DNA of 64,000 nt from Bordetella bronchialis (GCF_001676705.1 NZ_CP016170.1:5332001-5396000), one strand, 5' to 3'; counted from the stretch's first letter, positions 46,913-56,327 are shown. Made by a program: numbers and translations. Notes: generated by a model from the sequence alone, not told the origin.

Positions 46913-47695
46913 CTATCGCGCGGCAAAGCGGCGTTCCAGCGGCGCGATCACCAGCCTTTCCCCCGCGACGAAAAGCAACACGATGGCGAAACAGGTCGCC
47001 AGGAAGGTGACGCTGTCGGCGGTGGTCTGGGCACGCAGCATCAGGTATCCCAGGCCGCTCGGCGCGCCGACCAGTTCCGACACCAGCGCGATCTTCCACC
47101 CTATCCCGTAGGCGATGCGTATGGCGGCCAGCAGGTAGGGCGCCAGCAGCGGCAGGGTAATGCGCCACCACACGCGCAGCCGATGGCGCGTGAAGCTGCG
47201 TCCCATCTCCAGCAATTCGCGATCGACGGCCCGCAGGCCTTCGCTGACATTGACCAGGCAGAAGGGAATCAGGATGGCGACCTCGACGAAGATCACGCTG
47301 AAGTTGCCGGCGTCGAACCAGATGGCCGCCAGAATCGCCCAGCCTATGGAGGGAAAGGAATTCAGCACCGGCTTGATGCGGTCCTGCACGATGGCCTCGC
47401 GGGCAGGCGCGCCGTGGGACAGGAAGGCCAGCGCGCTGCCTATCAGCCCGGCGAGCAGTACGGAGACGACCACGCGCACCGTCGAGATGGCCGTGTGCCC
47501 CAGGAACTGCGGGTCGACGAACAGGTCCACCAACCGGCGCCCCACGGCCAGCGGCCCCGGCAGCACGAACTCCGGCAAGCCGCGCGCCATCAGCCACCAT
47601 CCCAGCAGCAAGGCCGCGATCAGGCCGTCGCCCAGCAGGCGGGCTTTCCAATCGGCGGCGGCGGGATCGGCGGCGGTCCGGGAGCTATTGCGCAT
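46913..47695 (-). CDS. ABC transporter permease, nitrate/sulfonate/taurine type (second copy)
   Basis: A 260-residue inner-membrane permease of the SsuC/TauC family with about six membrane segments. The FVLPGPLAVGRRLVDLFVD segment follows the first helix. The coupling loop is LLEMGRSFTRHRLRVWWRITLP cut at about residue 150-171, ending IALVSELVGAPSGLGYLM. Its start overlaps the end of the other permease by 11 bp. The two permeases are clearly related but not identical, implying a heterodimer rather than the usual homodimer of this family. Confidence 0.88.
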   Translation of the reverse strand: MRNSSRTAADPAAADWKARLLGDGLIAALLLGWWLMARGLPEFVLPGPLAVGRRLVDLFVDPQFLGHTAISTVRVVVSVLLAGLIGSALAFLSHGAPAREAIVQDRIKPVLNSFPSIGWAILAAIWFDAGNFSVIFVEVAILIPFCLVNVSEGLRAVDRELLEMGRSFTRHRLRVWWRITLPLLAPYLLAAIRIAYGIGWKIALVSELVGAPSGLGYLMLRAQTTADSVTFLATCFAIVLLFVAGERLVIAPLERRFAAR

Positions 47696-48476
47696 ACTGT
47701 CGGGACAAGCGGTTCTGCACGGGAGAAAACACCAGGCGGTCCATGCCGTACACGAACATCACGATAAGCACGATGCACACGAAAATCGCCGCGGTGTCGA
47801 AGTCCTGGCGCGCCATGTTGATCAGGTAACCCAGGCCGGAATTGCCGCCGAACAGCTCCGCCGTCAACGTCACCTTCCATGCCACGCCGAACATGATGCG
47901 CAGCGTGGCGAACACGAAGGGATACAGCAGCGGCACGATCACCAGGCGGAACTGGCGCCAGCGCGAACGCGTATAGCTGCGGGACATCTCCAGCAGGTCG
48001 CCGTCCAGGTGGCTCAGGCCGGCCCACAGGTTGACCAGCGCGAAGGGCGTCAGCACGGCGCTGATGGCAAAGATCACCGCGCCGGAATTGATGCCGAACC
48101 ACATCACCGCCAGCAGCGTCCATCCCACGCCGGGAAAGGCATTGATGAGCGGCGCCAGCCGGTGCTGGATCGCGAACCGCCAGACCGGGAAGTAATACGG
48201 CAGCAGCGCCAGCAGCGCGCCGATCACGAAAGACAGGCCGATCGCCCCCAGCACGTGGCCGATCGATACCGCCAGGTGCCATACCTGGTGCGGGGTGGCC
48301 AGGAAACGGTACAGGCCCATGGCGACCTCGCCAGGGCCGGGCAGCAGGAAGGGCGGCAGCGCCCACGAGGCGGCTTCCCACACCGCCAGGAAAGCCAGCG
48401 TGAAAAGATGCGCCGCCCAGCGCCGCCGTGGCGCCGGCGCGGCGGCCGGGCCCTGGGCGCTGATCGTGGACGACAT
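47685..48476 (-). CDS. ABC transporter permease, nitrate/sulfonate/taurine type (first copy)
   Basis: A 263-residue permease of the same family as its downstream partner: PPFLLPGPGEVAMGLYRFL, a coupling loop (LLEMSRSYTRSRWRQFRLVI) and VAWKVTLTAELFGGNSGLG. About six membrane helices. The ATG at 48476 (MSSTISAQG) lies 11 bp after the binding-protein stop; the 56 upstream in-frame codons overlap that gene and are not coding. Confidence 0.88.
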   Translation of the reverse strand: MSSTISAQGPAAAPAPRRRWAAHLFTLAFLAVWEAASWALPPFLLPGPGEVAMGLYRFLATPHQVWHLAVSIGHVLGAIGLSFVIGALLALLPYYFPVWRFAIQHRLAPLINAFPGVGWTLLAVMWFGINSGAVIFAISAVLTPFALVNLWAGLSHLDGDLLEMSRSYTRSRWRQFRLVIVPLLYPFVFATLRIMFGVAWKVTLTAELFGGNSGLGYLINMARQDFDTAAIFVCIVLIVMFVYGMDRLVFSPVQNRLSRQYAQ

Positions 48477-48487
48477 GGGGCCCGGCC

Positions 48488-49480
48488 TCAGGCGCGCGGC
48501 GCCTTGTCCCATACCAGCGTGCGGATGTCCGGATAGGACTTCAGCACGCCCAGGTCGCGCGCCTGCTCGTAGAACAGGGTGATGGCCTGGGCGTGTTCCT
48601 CGCTGAAATAGCCGGGGACCTCGGAATTCCGGCTGAACCACCATTCGAAGAAATCCGGCTCCAGGCCGCTTTCCTTGCCGACGGCGCCGAAGACTTCCGC
48701 CTTGTTCGCCATGGCGTATTTGAGCGATTCGCGGAAGACGCGGCAGAACTCGATATAGGCCTCCGGCTGCTTGGACAGGCGCTCCGGATAGGCGATATTG
48801 ACCGCGCTGACGAAGCGCGTCTTGAAGATCTCGTTGTTGTCGCGCGCCGTTTCGGCGATCAGGCGGTATTCGCCCGACTTCAGCGCCCGGTAGGCCTGGC
48901 TGTGGATCAGCGTGGCGGCGTCCAGCTTGCCCGAGGCCAGCGCGCCGGGCAGGTTGGGCGCCTGGATTTCCACCTGGCTGACATCGCCGCCTTCCAGCGC
49001 CATGTTCAGGCCGTATTTTTTCGTCAGGGCGATGCGGATCTGCGTATAGCCGGTCGAGCGCAGGCCATAGGAACCCAGGGTCTTGCCCTTCAGGTCCTGC
49101 GGCGTCTTCAGCGCACTGTCGCGCGGCACCCAGACGCCGGCGCCCTCGCCGGCCGGCGCGGCGCGCAGCGACGTCGCCAGCACGTTCAGCGACAACCCGC
49201 GCTGCACCGCGGCGGGCAGGCTGACCACCGCCGCCATGATGACGTCGTACTGCTTGGCCGAGGTGGCCTGTATCAGCTGCGGAATGGCCAGCGCGCGCGC
49301 CTGCACATCTATCGCCGAGGACGCCACCTTGCCGTTGCGCATCGCCCAGGTCACGACGTCGTAGGCGGGATCCAGCAGATAGGCGTAGGTGACGGTGGGG
49401 CGCTGTTGCGCCAGCACGGGCGCGGCGATGCCGTACAAGGCGGGCAGCGCGGCCATTTTCAGGATACTGCGACGATGCAT
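48488..49480 (-). CDS. ABC transporter substrate-binding protein (SsuA/NMT1-like)
   Basis: A 330-residue periplasmic receptor. The signal peptide MHRRSILKMAALPALYGIAA contains a twin-arginine pattern (RRSILK), so Tat export is possible, cleaved near VLAQ. The mature part has the NMT1/SsuA layout, with DLKGKTLGSYGLRSTGYTQI as the conserved hinge segment and the usual GALASGKLDAATLI. The ligand is unknown; relatives bind sulfonates, nitrate, bicarbonate or pyrimidines. It is 10 bp after the ATPase gene and 11 bp before the permease. Confidence 0.88.
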   Translation of the reverse strand: MHRRSILKMAALPALYGIAAPVLAQQRPTVTYAYLLDPAYDVVTWAMRNGKVASSAIDVQARALAIPQLIQATSAKQYDVIMAAVVSLPAAVQRGLSLNVLATSLRAAPAGEGAGVWVPRDSALKTPQDLKGKTLGSYGLRSTGYTQIRIALTKKYGLNMALEGGDVSQVEIQAPNLPGALASGKLDAATLIHSQAYRALKSGEYRLIAETARDNNEIFKTRFVSAVNIAYPERLSKQPEAYIEFCRVFRESLKYAMANKAEVFGAVGKESGLEPDFFEWWFSRNSEVPGYFSEEHAQAITLFYEQARDLGVLKSYPDIRTLVWDKAPRA

Positions 49481-49490
49481 GAGTAGGCTC

Positions 49491-50303
49491 CTAGGTCATC
49501 GCCGCCCGCGCATCGGCGGGCGCCGGCTCCATGCCGCGGAACAGGCCGGCCAGATGGCGGCGATGGGCCGCGAGCACGTCGTGGTCCGGACGGCGCGGCC
49601 GTGGAATATCGATGGTCATGGTTTCCAGCACGGCGGTCGGCTTGCCGGAAAACAGCACGATGCGGTCGGCCAGTTGCAGGGCTTCGTCGATGTCGTGGGT
49701 CACGAACACCACGGTCTTGCCGGTACGCTGCCAGATCTGTTCGATCTCGGCGCGCATGCGCTGGCGGGTGTTGGGGTCGAGCGCGGAAAACGGCTCGTCC
49801 ATGAAGATGATTTGCGGATCCACCGCCAGGGCGCGCGCGATGGCCACGCGCTGGCGTTCGCCGCCGGACAGCGCCGAGGGATACTTGCCCGCGTCGGCGG
49901 CCAGGCCGACCATGGCCAGCAGGTCCAAGGCGCGCTGGCGGCGGCGCGCGCGTTCGTCCTTGCCCGCCTTGCCGAAGCGCAGTTCCGACGCCAGCAGGAT
50001 GTTGTCCAGCACATTGCGCCAGGCCACCAGGCGGGGCGACTGGAAAACAAAGGCGATTTCCGGCCAGGCCTGGTCGGGGCCGCGTCCGGCGACGCTGACG
50101 TGCCCGCCGGCGATCGGCAGCAGCCCGCCCATGACCCTGAGCGAGGTCGATTTGCCGCAGCCCGACGGGCCCAGGATGCACAGGAACTCGCCCCGGCGGA
50201 CCTGGAAGCTGAGCTTGTCGTAGATGCGTTGGCCGCCCAGCGCCACATCGACGTGATCGAACACGATGACGGGATCCTGCGCGGCTCCCTGGAGAGCGGG
50301 CAT
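49491..50303 (-). CDS. ABC transporter ATP-binding protein (SsuB/TauB type)
   Basis: A 270-residue ATPase heading the operon. Walker A LGPSGCGKSTSL, Q-loop VFQSPRLVAWRNV, signature ALSGGERQRVAIARAL, Walker B IIFMDEPFSALD and H-loop FVTHDIDEALQLAD are typical of the NitT/TauT family. The frame extends upstream to a GTG at 50387, but that extension covers a clear palindromic operator (50350-50373), so the ATG at 50303 is preferred. Confidence 0.92.
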   Translation of the reverse strand: MPALQGAAQDPVIVFDHVDVALGGQRIYDKLSFQVRRGEFLCILGPSGCGKSTSLRVMGGLLPIAGGHVSVAGRGPDQAWPEIAFVFQSPRLVAWRNVLDNILLASELRFGKAGKDERARRRQRALDLLAMVGLAADAGKYPSALSGGERQRVAIARALAVDPQIIFMDEPFSALDPNTRQRMRAEIEQIWQRTGKTVVFVTHDIDEALQLADRIVLFSGKPTAVLETMTIDIPRPRRPDHDVLAAHRRHLAGLFRGMEPAPADARAAMT

Positions 50304-50349
50304 AGCGGCGGAAACGGCGGTGGACACGGCGGCGGGACAGGCAAATAGG

Positions 50350-50373
50350 TTTGGTATCCGCTTGGATACAAAA
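50350..50373. promoter_or_regulatory. Palindromic operator upstream of the NitT-type operon
   Basis: TTTGGTATCC, four bases, GGATACAAAA: ten-base arms with one mismatch. It ends about 50 bp before the ATPase start and resembles GntR-type sites with GTATCC/GGATAC cores. The cognate regulator is not adjacent. Confidence 0.5.
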
Positions 50374-50462
50374 CGCGCGCCCCGCACCTTACCAGGGATG
50401 CCCCGACGGCGCCAGGGGAGTTGTCCCTAGGCCGGTCGCGCGGCCGGCGCCGCCACGCCCGG

Positions 50463-52526
50463 CTAGCCGCCCTTGTTCAACAGGGCCTTGAGCATGCCAA
50501 GACGCTCTTTCGGGCTCATGGCGCGCGTGGCCTCGTCCTCCGGGAAGTTCGCGTCCCCCAGGCCCATTTCCTCGATGAAGCGGGAGGGTTCGCGCACCAG
50601 GTCTTCGCGCGCGCGCCGGCGCTTGCGGCACCAGCTCAGGTTCAGGCTGCGTTGCGCGCGCGTGATGCCCACGTACATCAGGCGCCGTTCCTCTTCGATG
50701 CGGATGGCCAGCGATTCGGCCGCGCGCGCGGGATCGCCTTCTTCGTCGTCCTTGCCCAGGTGCGGCAGCAGGCCCTCTTCGACACCCGCCATGTAGACGT
50801 GGGGATACTCCAGCCCCTTGGACGCGTGCAGCGTGGACAGCTTGACCGCATCGGGTTCTTCTTCCTCGCCGCGTTCCAGCATGGTCACCAGGGCGACATG
50901 CTGCACGAGCTCGAACAAGGTCATGCCGTCCTCGTCGGCCTTGCGCTTGAGCCAACCCGTCAGTTCCAGCACGTTCTGCCAGCGCGTCTGCGCCGGTTTC
51001 TCGTCGAACATGTCGTATAGATGGCGCTCGTACTGGATGGCCCCCAGCAGGTCGTCCAGCAGCACCCCCGCCGGTTCGGCCGAGGCCGGCTTGCTGCCAT
51101 CGGGCGCGCCCCGTCCCGCCCGCCACTGCATGCGCTGGATGAATTGCGCGAAGGTCCGCAGCGACTCCAGCTGGCGCGGCTGCAGCAGCGCGTCCACGCC
51201 TTGTTCGAATACCGCCTCGAACAGGGGTATCTGCCGCTCGGCCGCATATTGGCCCAGGGTCTGCAGCGTCCCCTGGCCGATACCCCGCCGGGGCGTGGTC
51301 GCCGCGCGGATGAAGGCCGGGTCGTCCTGGTCATTGGCGATCAGGCGCAGATAGGCAAGGATGTCGCGGATCTCAGCCTTGTCGAAAAAGCTCTGGCCGC
51401 CGGCGATGGTGTAGGGAATCTTCAGGTTGCGCAGCGCCTGTTCCAGGATGCGCGCCTGGTGGTTGCTACGGTACAGGATGGCGTAGTCCTTCCACTGCCC
51501 CTGCCTTTCGAAGCGGGCGGCGGAAATCCGCATGGCGATGGATTCGGCTTCCGCCTCTTCGCCATCCATGGGCGTGATCACGATGGGTTCGCCCACGCCC
51601 AGGTCCGACCACAGCTTTTTCTCGAACAGCTTGGGGTTTTTTTCGATGACCTTGTTGGCCGCCGCCAGGATGCGCTGCACGGAGCGGTAGTTCTGCTCCA
51701 GCTTGATCAGTTTCAGGCCGGGATAGTCGGTGGTCAGCTTGGCCAGGTTTTCGATGGTGGCGCCGCGCCAGGCGTAGATGGCCTGGTCGTCGTCGCCCAC
51801 CGCGGTAAACATCGCGCGGTCGCCGGTCAACAGTTGCACCAGCCGGTACTGGCACACATTGGTGTCCTGGTATTCGTCCACCAGCAGATAGCGCACGCGG
51901 TTCTGCCAGCGCGTGCGGACTTCTTCGTTGTGTTCCAGCAATAGGGCCGGAATGCGGATCAGGTCGTCGAAATCCACCGCCTGGTAGGCCGCCAGGGTCG
52001 CGGCATAGCTGCGGTACACGCGCGCGGCCTCGATCTCGGCCTTCGTGCTGGCCGCCGCGGCGGCGCCGTCCGGGTCCAGCAAGGCGTTCTTCCACAGGGA
52101 AATGGTGGTCTGCACCGTGCGCAGCCAGCCCTTGTCCGTCGTCGCCAGCAGCTCCTGGATAATGCCCATGGCATCGTCCGCGTCCAGGATGGAGAACTGC
52201 GGCTTCAGTCCGGCATGCCGCGCTTCTTCGCGCAAGAAGCGCACGCCCAGCGCGTGGAAGGTGCTGATGGTCAGGCCCTTGGCAAGCTTGCGGTCCACCA
52301 GGGTCTTGACGCGCTCGTCCATTTCGCGCGCCGCCTTGTTGGTGAAGGTCAGCGCCACGATATTGCGGCCCATGTAGCCGCATTCGCGCAACAGATAGGC
52401 GATCTTCTGCGTGATGACGCGGGTCTTGCCGCTGCCGGCCCCCGCCAGCACCAGGCAGGGGCCGCCCAGGTAAAGCACGGCTTCGCGTTGTGCGGGGTTC
52501 AATCCGGCGGGCAGGGAGTCGGACAT
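50463..52526 (-). CDS. rep: ATP-dependent DNA helicase Rep
   Basis: A 687-residue superfamily-1A 3'-to-5' helicase that helps replication forks past obstacles and restarts them with PriA. Walker A LAGAGSGKTRVIT (28-40), ALTFTNKAAREM, DEYQDTN as Walker B, VGDDDQAIYAWRGA, NYRS and the late KLSTLHASKGLEYPHVY and YVGITRAQ motifs are all present. Length and the LNPAQREAVLYLGGPCLVLA start match Rep rather than the longer UvrD. It lies 9 bp after priA on the same strand, so the two restart proteins are probably co-transcribed. Confidence 0.93.
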   Translation of the reverse strand: MSDSLPAGLNPAQREAVLYLGGPCLVLAGAGSGKTRVITQKIAYLLRECGYMGRNIVALTFTNKAAREMDERVKTLVDRKLAKGLTISTFHALGVRFLREEARHAGLKPQFSILDADDAMGIIQELLATTDKGWLRTVQTTISLWKNALLDPDGAAAAASTKAEIEAARVYRSYAATLAAYQAVDFDDLIRIPALLLEHNEEVRTRWQNRVRYLLVDEYQDTNVCQYRLVQLLTGDRAMFTAVGDDDQAIYAWRGATIENLAKLTTDYPGLKLIKLEQNYRSVQRILAAANKVIEKNPKLFEKKLWSDLGVGEPIVITPMDGEEAEAESIAMRISAARFERQGQWKDYAILYRSNHQARILEQALRNLKIPYTIAGGQSFFDKAEIRDILAYLRLIANDQDDPAFIRAATTPRRGIGQGTLQTLGQYAAERQIPLFEAVFEQGVDALLQPRQLESLRTFAQFIQRMQWRAGRGAPDGSKPASAEPAGVLLDDLLGAIQYERHLYDMFDEKPAQTRWQNVLELTGWLKRKADEDGMTLFELVQHVALVTMLERGEEEEPDAVKLSTLHASKGLEYPHVYMAGVEEGLLPHLGKDDEEGDPARAAESLAIRIEEERRLMYVGITRAQRSLNLSWCRKRRRAREDLVREPSRFIEEMGLGDANFPEDEATRAMSPKERLGMLKALLNKGG

Positions 52527-52535
52527 GGGGAGCGA

Positions 52536-54920
52536 TCAGATTTCCAGGGGGTCGACCTCGAGCTGCCAGCGGACGCGGGCAGCCGCGGGAAGATCGTGCA
52601 GCATCGCGGCCCACGTGGCCAGGAACGCCTGCAGCGCGGGACGGCTGGCGCTTTCCACCAGCAGTTGCGCACGCTCCATATTGGCCACGCGCACCACCCG
52701 CAACGGAACCGGATCGTAGCGCGTTACGGTGTCCGCCGTGGGAAAACAGGCCGCCATCTCGCCATCGGGCAGGTCGCGGGCCGCCTGCAGGAAGGCCAGG
52801 GCCTGGGGCAGTTCGCGCGCCTCCGCGGTAAGCAGCGCCTGGTGCGCGAACGGCGGCAGGCCCGTGCTTTCGCGCTCCGCCAGCGCGGGGCCGGCGAAGC
52901 CGGCGTAATCGTGGCGGAGCAGCGCCTGGTAGACGGGCTGTTCGGGATAGCCTGTTTGGATCAGCACCTGGCCCCCTTCGGTGTGACGGCCGGCACGGCC
53001 CGCCACCTGCATCAGCTGCGCGAACAATCTTTCCGGCGCCCGGAAATCGTGCGCGAACAGCATGGCATCGGCATTGAGCACGCCCACCAGGCCCAGCCTG
53101 GCGAAATCGTGGCCCTTGGCCACCATCTGCGTGCCGACCAGGATGTCGACTTCGCCGGCATGGACGCTGGCGAACAGGCTTTGCGCGCTGCCCTTGCGGC
53201 GCGTGCTGTCCGCGTCGATGCGCAGGATGCGCGCTTGCGGGAAGAGCTGCGCGAGATGTTCCTCGACGCGCTGCGTGCCGCGCCCCATGGGTTGCAGGTC
53301 CTGGTCGCCGCACTCCGGGCAGGCGCGCGGCACGCGCGCCTGGTAGCCGCAATGATGGCACTGCAGGATATGCCCGCCCGGCCCCGAACCGCGGTGCAGC
53401 ACCGTGAAGGCCGTGCAGCGGGGGCAATGGCTGACCCAGGCGCACGATGCGCAATGCAGCACGGGCGCGTAGCCGCGCCGGTTCAGGAAGACCAGCGATT
53501 GCTCGCCCCGTTCCAGGCGCTGGCCGATCGCATCGAGCAACTGCGGGGACATGCCCTGCTTCATGGCCAGGCGCCGCGTATCGACCAGGCGCACCTCGGG
53601 CAGCCGGCTGGCCTTGGCGCGCGCCGACAGCGTCAACCGCAGGTAGCGTCCACGTTCCGCCTGCTGCCAGCTCTCCAGGGACGGCGTGGCGGAACCCAGC
53701 AGCACCGGGATGTCGCGATCGCGCGCCCGCCATATGGCCAGGTCGCGCGCCGAATAGCGCAAGCCGTCCTGCTGCTTGTAGGATGCGTCGTGCTCTTCGT
53801 CCACCACGATCAGGCCCAGCTCGGGCAAGGGCGCGAAGATGGACATGCGCGTGCCCAGCAGCACCCGCGCTTGCCCGCGCTGCGCGCGCACCCAGGCCTG
53901 CAGGCGTTCGCCGTCCGAAAGGCCGCTATGCAGCACCGCCAGCGATCCCGGCCCCGCGACAGCGTCCAGGCGGGCGCGCAGCACCGCCTCCAGCTGGGGC
54001 GTCAGATTGATTTCCGGCACCATCAGCAATACCTGGCGCCCTTGTGCCAGCACCGCGCGCGCCGCGCGCAGGTAGACCTCGGTCTTGCCGCTGCCCGTCA
54101 CGCCGTGCAGCAGCACCGGCTTGAAGCCGCGCACTGCCTGGATCGCGGCCACCGCGGCTTCCTGCTCGGCGTTCAACACCGGTTCGCGCGGATCGATGTC
54201 CGTATCGTCGTCGGGCGCGGCCAGGGCCGCCGGCGGCGGATCGCCCGGCGCGACCGGCGTCGCCTTGCCCTGCTTTGCCTGTTTGGCGTCGAACCGCGCC
54301 ACCGGCCCCGCGCCCGATCGCTTACCCTCGTAGGCGGACAGCTTGCGCAGGGGTGGCGGCAGCGCCGGCAGCATCACCTCGCCCAGCGGACGGTGATAGT
54401 AGGACGCGGCGAAGCGCGCCAGGCGCAGCCAGTCCGACGTAAACGGCGGCAGGTCGTCCAGCACCCGCTCGACGGGTTTGATATGGACAGGGTCGATGGC
54501 CGGTTCTTCGGGAACATCCGTCACGATGCCGACGAGACGGCGGCGGCCGAACGGGACGACGACCCGGGTGCCGGGCACGAGCGCCCCGCCATGGCTGTAG
54601 TCGAAAGGTCCCTGCAATGGGACATCCAGCGCGACCCGGATCCAGACACGTGCGGGCGCCGCCCTGTCGGACGCATCGCCGGTCGACGCACCGGCGATGG
54701 ACGCATCGGCCGCCGAGGCTCCCTCCGCCACGGCGCTGTCGGCCTCGACCCGGCCCACCTGCGGCGCCGATGCCAGGCGCGACGCCACACCGGCCGCGGT
54801 ATCGCCGACCGCCGTTCCGGCCAGGGGCCCCGTCCCCGCGACGGCGGTTCCGACGGGCGGAGCGAAGCCCGCTTTAGTCATCGCCATCGGTCGAATGCAT
54901 GAGTTGGAGCCTTGCGGCAT
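52536..54920 (-). CDS. priA: Primosomal protein N' (replication-restart helicase PriA)
   Basis: A 794-residue helicase that reloads the replisome at stalled forks. The PriA 3'-DNA-binding domain starts near residue 92 (VWIRVALDVPLQGPFDYSHG). Walker A is LLHGVTGSGKTEVYL (273-280 core), Walker B DEEHDASYKQQDG, and the zinc-binding insert has paired cysteines in HCASCAWVSHCPRC and CHHCGYQARVPRACPECG. The first 90 residues are an Ala/Gly/Thr-rich low-complexity extension without similarity to any domain; no good ribosome site marks the ATG at 54920, and later ATGs at 54887 and 54881 are possible. It is upstream of rep. Confidence 0.95.
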   Translation of the reverse strand: MPQGSNSCIRPMAMTKAGFAPPVGTAVAGTGPLAGTAVGDTAAGVASRLASAPQVGRVEADSAVAEGASAADASIAGASTGDASDRAAPARVWIRVALDVPLQGPFDYSHGGALVPGTRVVVPFGRRRLVGIVTDVPEEPAIDPVHIKPVERVLDDLPPFTSDWLRLARFAASYYHRPLGEVMLPALPPPLRKLSAYEGKRSGAGPVARFDAKQAKQGKATPVAPGDPPPAALAAPDDDTDIDPREPVLNAEQEAAVAAIQAVRGFKPVLLHGVTGSGKTEVYLRAARAVLAQGRQVLLMVPEINLTPQLEAVLRARLDAVAGPGSLAVLHSGLSDGERLQAWVRAQRGQARVLLGTRMSIFAPLPELGLIVVDEEHDASYKQQDGLRYSARDLAIWRARDRDIPVLLGSATPSLESWQQAERGRYLRLTLSARAKASRLPEVRLVDTRRLAMKQGMSPQLLDAIGQRLERGEQSLVFLNRRGYAPVLHCASCAWVSHCPRCTAFTVLHRGSGPGGHILQCHHCGYQARVPRACPECGDQDLQPMGRGTQRVEEHLAQLFPQARILRIDADSTRRKGSAQSLFASVHAGEVDILVGTQMVAKGHDFARLGLVGVLNADAMLFAHDFRAPERLFAQLMQVAGRAGRHTEGGQVLIQTGYPEQPVYQALLRHDYAGFAGPALAERESTGLPPFAHQALLTAEARELPQALAFLQAARDLPDGEMAACFPTADTVTRYDPVPLRVVRVANMERAQLLVESASRPALQAFLATWAAMLHDLPAAARVRWQLEVDPLEI

Positions 54921-55244
54921 TTAAAGTGAATTCTCGAAGTTTTCGCTAAGCGCCTGTACTGCCTGCGAATGAAAATGTGGCCGGAACCGCCCTGTGGATA
55001 ACTTTGGGGAAAAGCGCGGGGATTTTTAGAACCCGTCCCTTTACCACAGGACGGTCGCTCTGATAAGGAAAATCTGGAAATTAGTTTTCCGTGCAAAATC
55101 AAGGACTTGAAAGACAAATAGGAGAAGCACACAGAGGGCATCCCTGTCAAGCCGCACACCTTCGTTGCTGTGCACAAGTGCGCAAAACGGGGCCTGGAAG
55201 GCCTGCCGGAAGCACGTAGGAGCCCCCTAAAGCAACCACTCACT
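54921..55244. other. Lower-GC gap between hemE and priA with an exact DnaA box
   Basis: This 324-bp non-coding stretch has visibly more A/T than its surroundings. TGTGGATAA at 54993-55001 is an exact DnaA box; TTTACCACA (55040-55048) and TGTGCACAA (about 55170-55178) match seven of nine. GGAAAA and TTTTCC form a loose 6-bp inverted repeat at about 55067-55090. It may simply be the priA promoter region. Confidence 0.5.
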
Positions 55245-56327
55245 TCAGGCCGGAGCGGCGTGGAACGCGCGGCTATAGGCATGCACTTCATCGACCAGTT
55301 CGGCTACGGCATCCGGCGGAGTGAATTGCGAGATGCCGTGGCCCAGATTGAACACATGTCCGCCCCGGCCCACCGGCCCGAAATCGTCGATGACACGCCG
55401 CGCCTGTGCCCGCACCGCCGCGCCGCCCGCGAACAGGGCCATGGGGTCCAGGTTGCCTTGCAGCGCCACCGCATCGTTCACCCGGGCGCGTGCGCGACGC
55501 AGGTTCACCGTCCAGTCCACGCCCACGGCGTCGGCGCCGCAACCGGCGATGTCTTCCAGCCACAGGCCGCCGCCCTTGGTAAACACGATGGCGGGCACGC
55601 GGCGCCCGTCCCGCTCGCGCGTCAGGCCGTCGATGACCTGCCGCGTGTAGGCCAGCGAGTATTCCTGGAACAGCCCGTCGGCCAGGACACCGCCCCAGCT
55701 GTCGAACAGCATCACGGCCTGGGCGCCGGCGGCGATCTGCGCATTGAGATAGTCGGTGGTGGCCTGGGCATTCACCCGCAGCATCCGATGCATCAGGTCG
55801 GGGCGTCCATATGCCATGCTCTTGATCAGGCGGTAATCGTCGCTGCCCTTGCCTTCCACCATGTAACAGGCGATGGTCCAGGGGCTGCCCGCGAAGCCGA
55901 TCAGCGGCACGCGCCCGTTCAGTTCGCGGCGGATCAGGGACACGGCGTCGAACACGTAGCGCAGGCTGTCCATATCGGGCGGCATCAATGCCGCGACGTC
56001 GGCCTCGGTGCGCACGGGCCGCTCGAAATGCGGCCCTTCCCCCGCGCGGAAGTCCAGCCCCAGGCCCATGGCATCGGGGATGGTCAGGATATCGGAGAAC
56101 AGGATGGCCGCATCCAAGGGGTACCGCTCCAGGGGCTGCAATGTGACCTCGGCGGCATGGTCGGGGTTCTGTGCCAGTCCCAGGAACGATCCGGCCCGCG
56201 CCCGGGTGGCGTTGTATTCGGGCAGGTAGCGGCCGGCTTGCCGCATCAGCCACACCGGCGTATAGGGCACCGGCTGGCGCAGCAAGGCGCGCAGGAATAC
56301 ATCGTTTTGCAAAGGGACGGCGGACAC
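55245..56327 (-). CDS. hemE: Uroporphyrinogen decarboxylase
   Basis: Haem synthesis: four decarboxylations of uroporphyrinogen III to coproporphyrinogen III in the cytosol. The 360-residue protein starts at GTG 56327 ([19 protein letters not shown]) with AAGGA six bases upstream; the 62 in-frame codons before it are Arg/Pro-rich and not conserved. Signatures are [20 protein letters not shown] at the substrate loop, [15 protein letters not shown] with its catalytic Asp, [24 protein letters not shown] and [13 protein letters not shown] near the end. Neighbours are unrelated to haem, apart from the PepSY protein two genes away. Confidence 0.97.
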   Translation of the reverse strand: MSAVPLQNDVFLRALLRQPVPYTPVWLMRQAGRYLPEYNATRARAGSFLGLAQNPDHAAEVTLQPLERYPLDAAILFSDILTIPDAMGLGLDFRAGEGPHFERPVRTEADVAALMPPDMDSLRYVFDAVSLIRRELNGRVPLIGFAGSPWTIACYMVEGKGSDDYRLIKSMAYGRPDLMHRMLRVNAQATTDYLNAQIAAGAQAVMLFDSWGGVLADGLFQEYSLAYTRQVIDGLTRERDGRRVPAIVFTKGGGLWLEDIAGCGADAVGVDWTVNLRRARARVNDAVALQGNLDPMALFAGGAAVRAQARRVIDDFGPVGRGGHVFNLGHGISQFTPPDAVAELVDEVHAYSRAFHAAPA

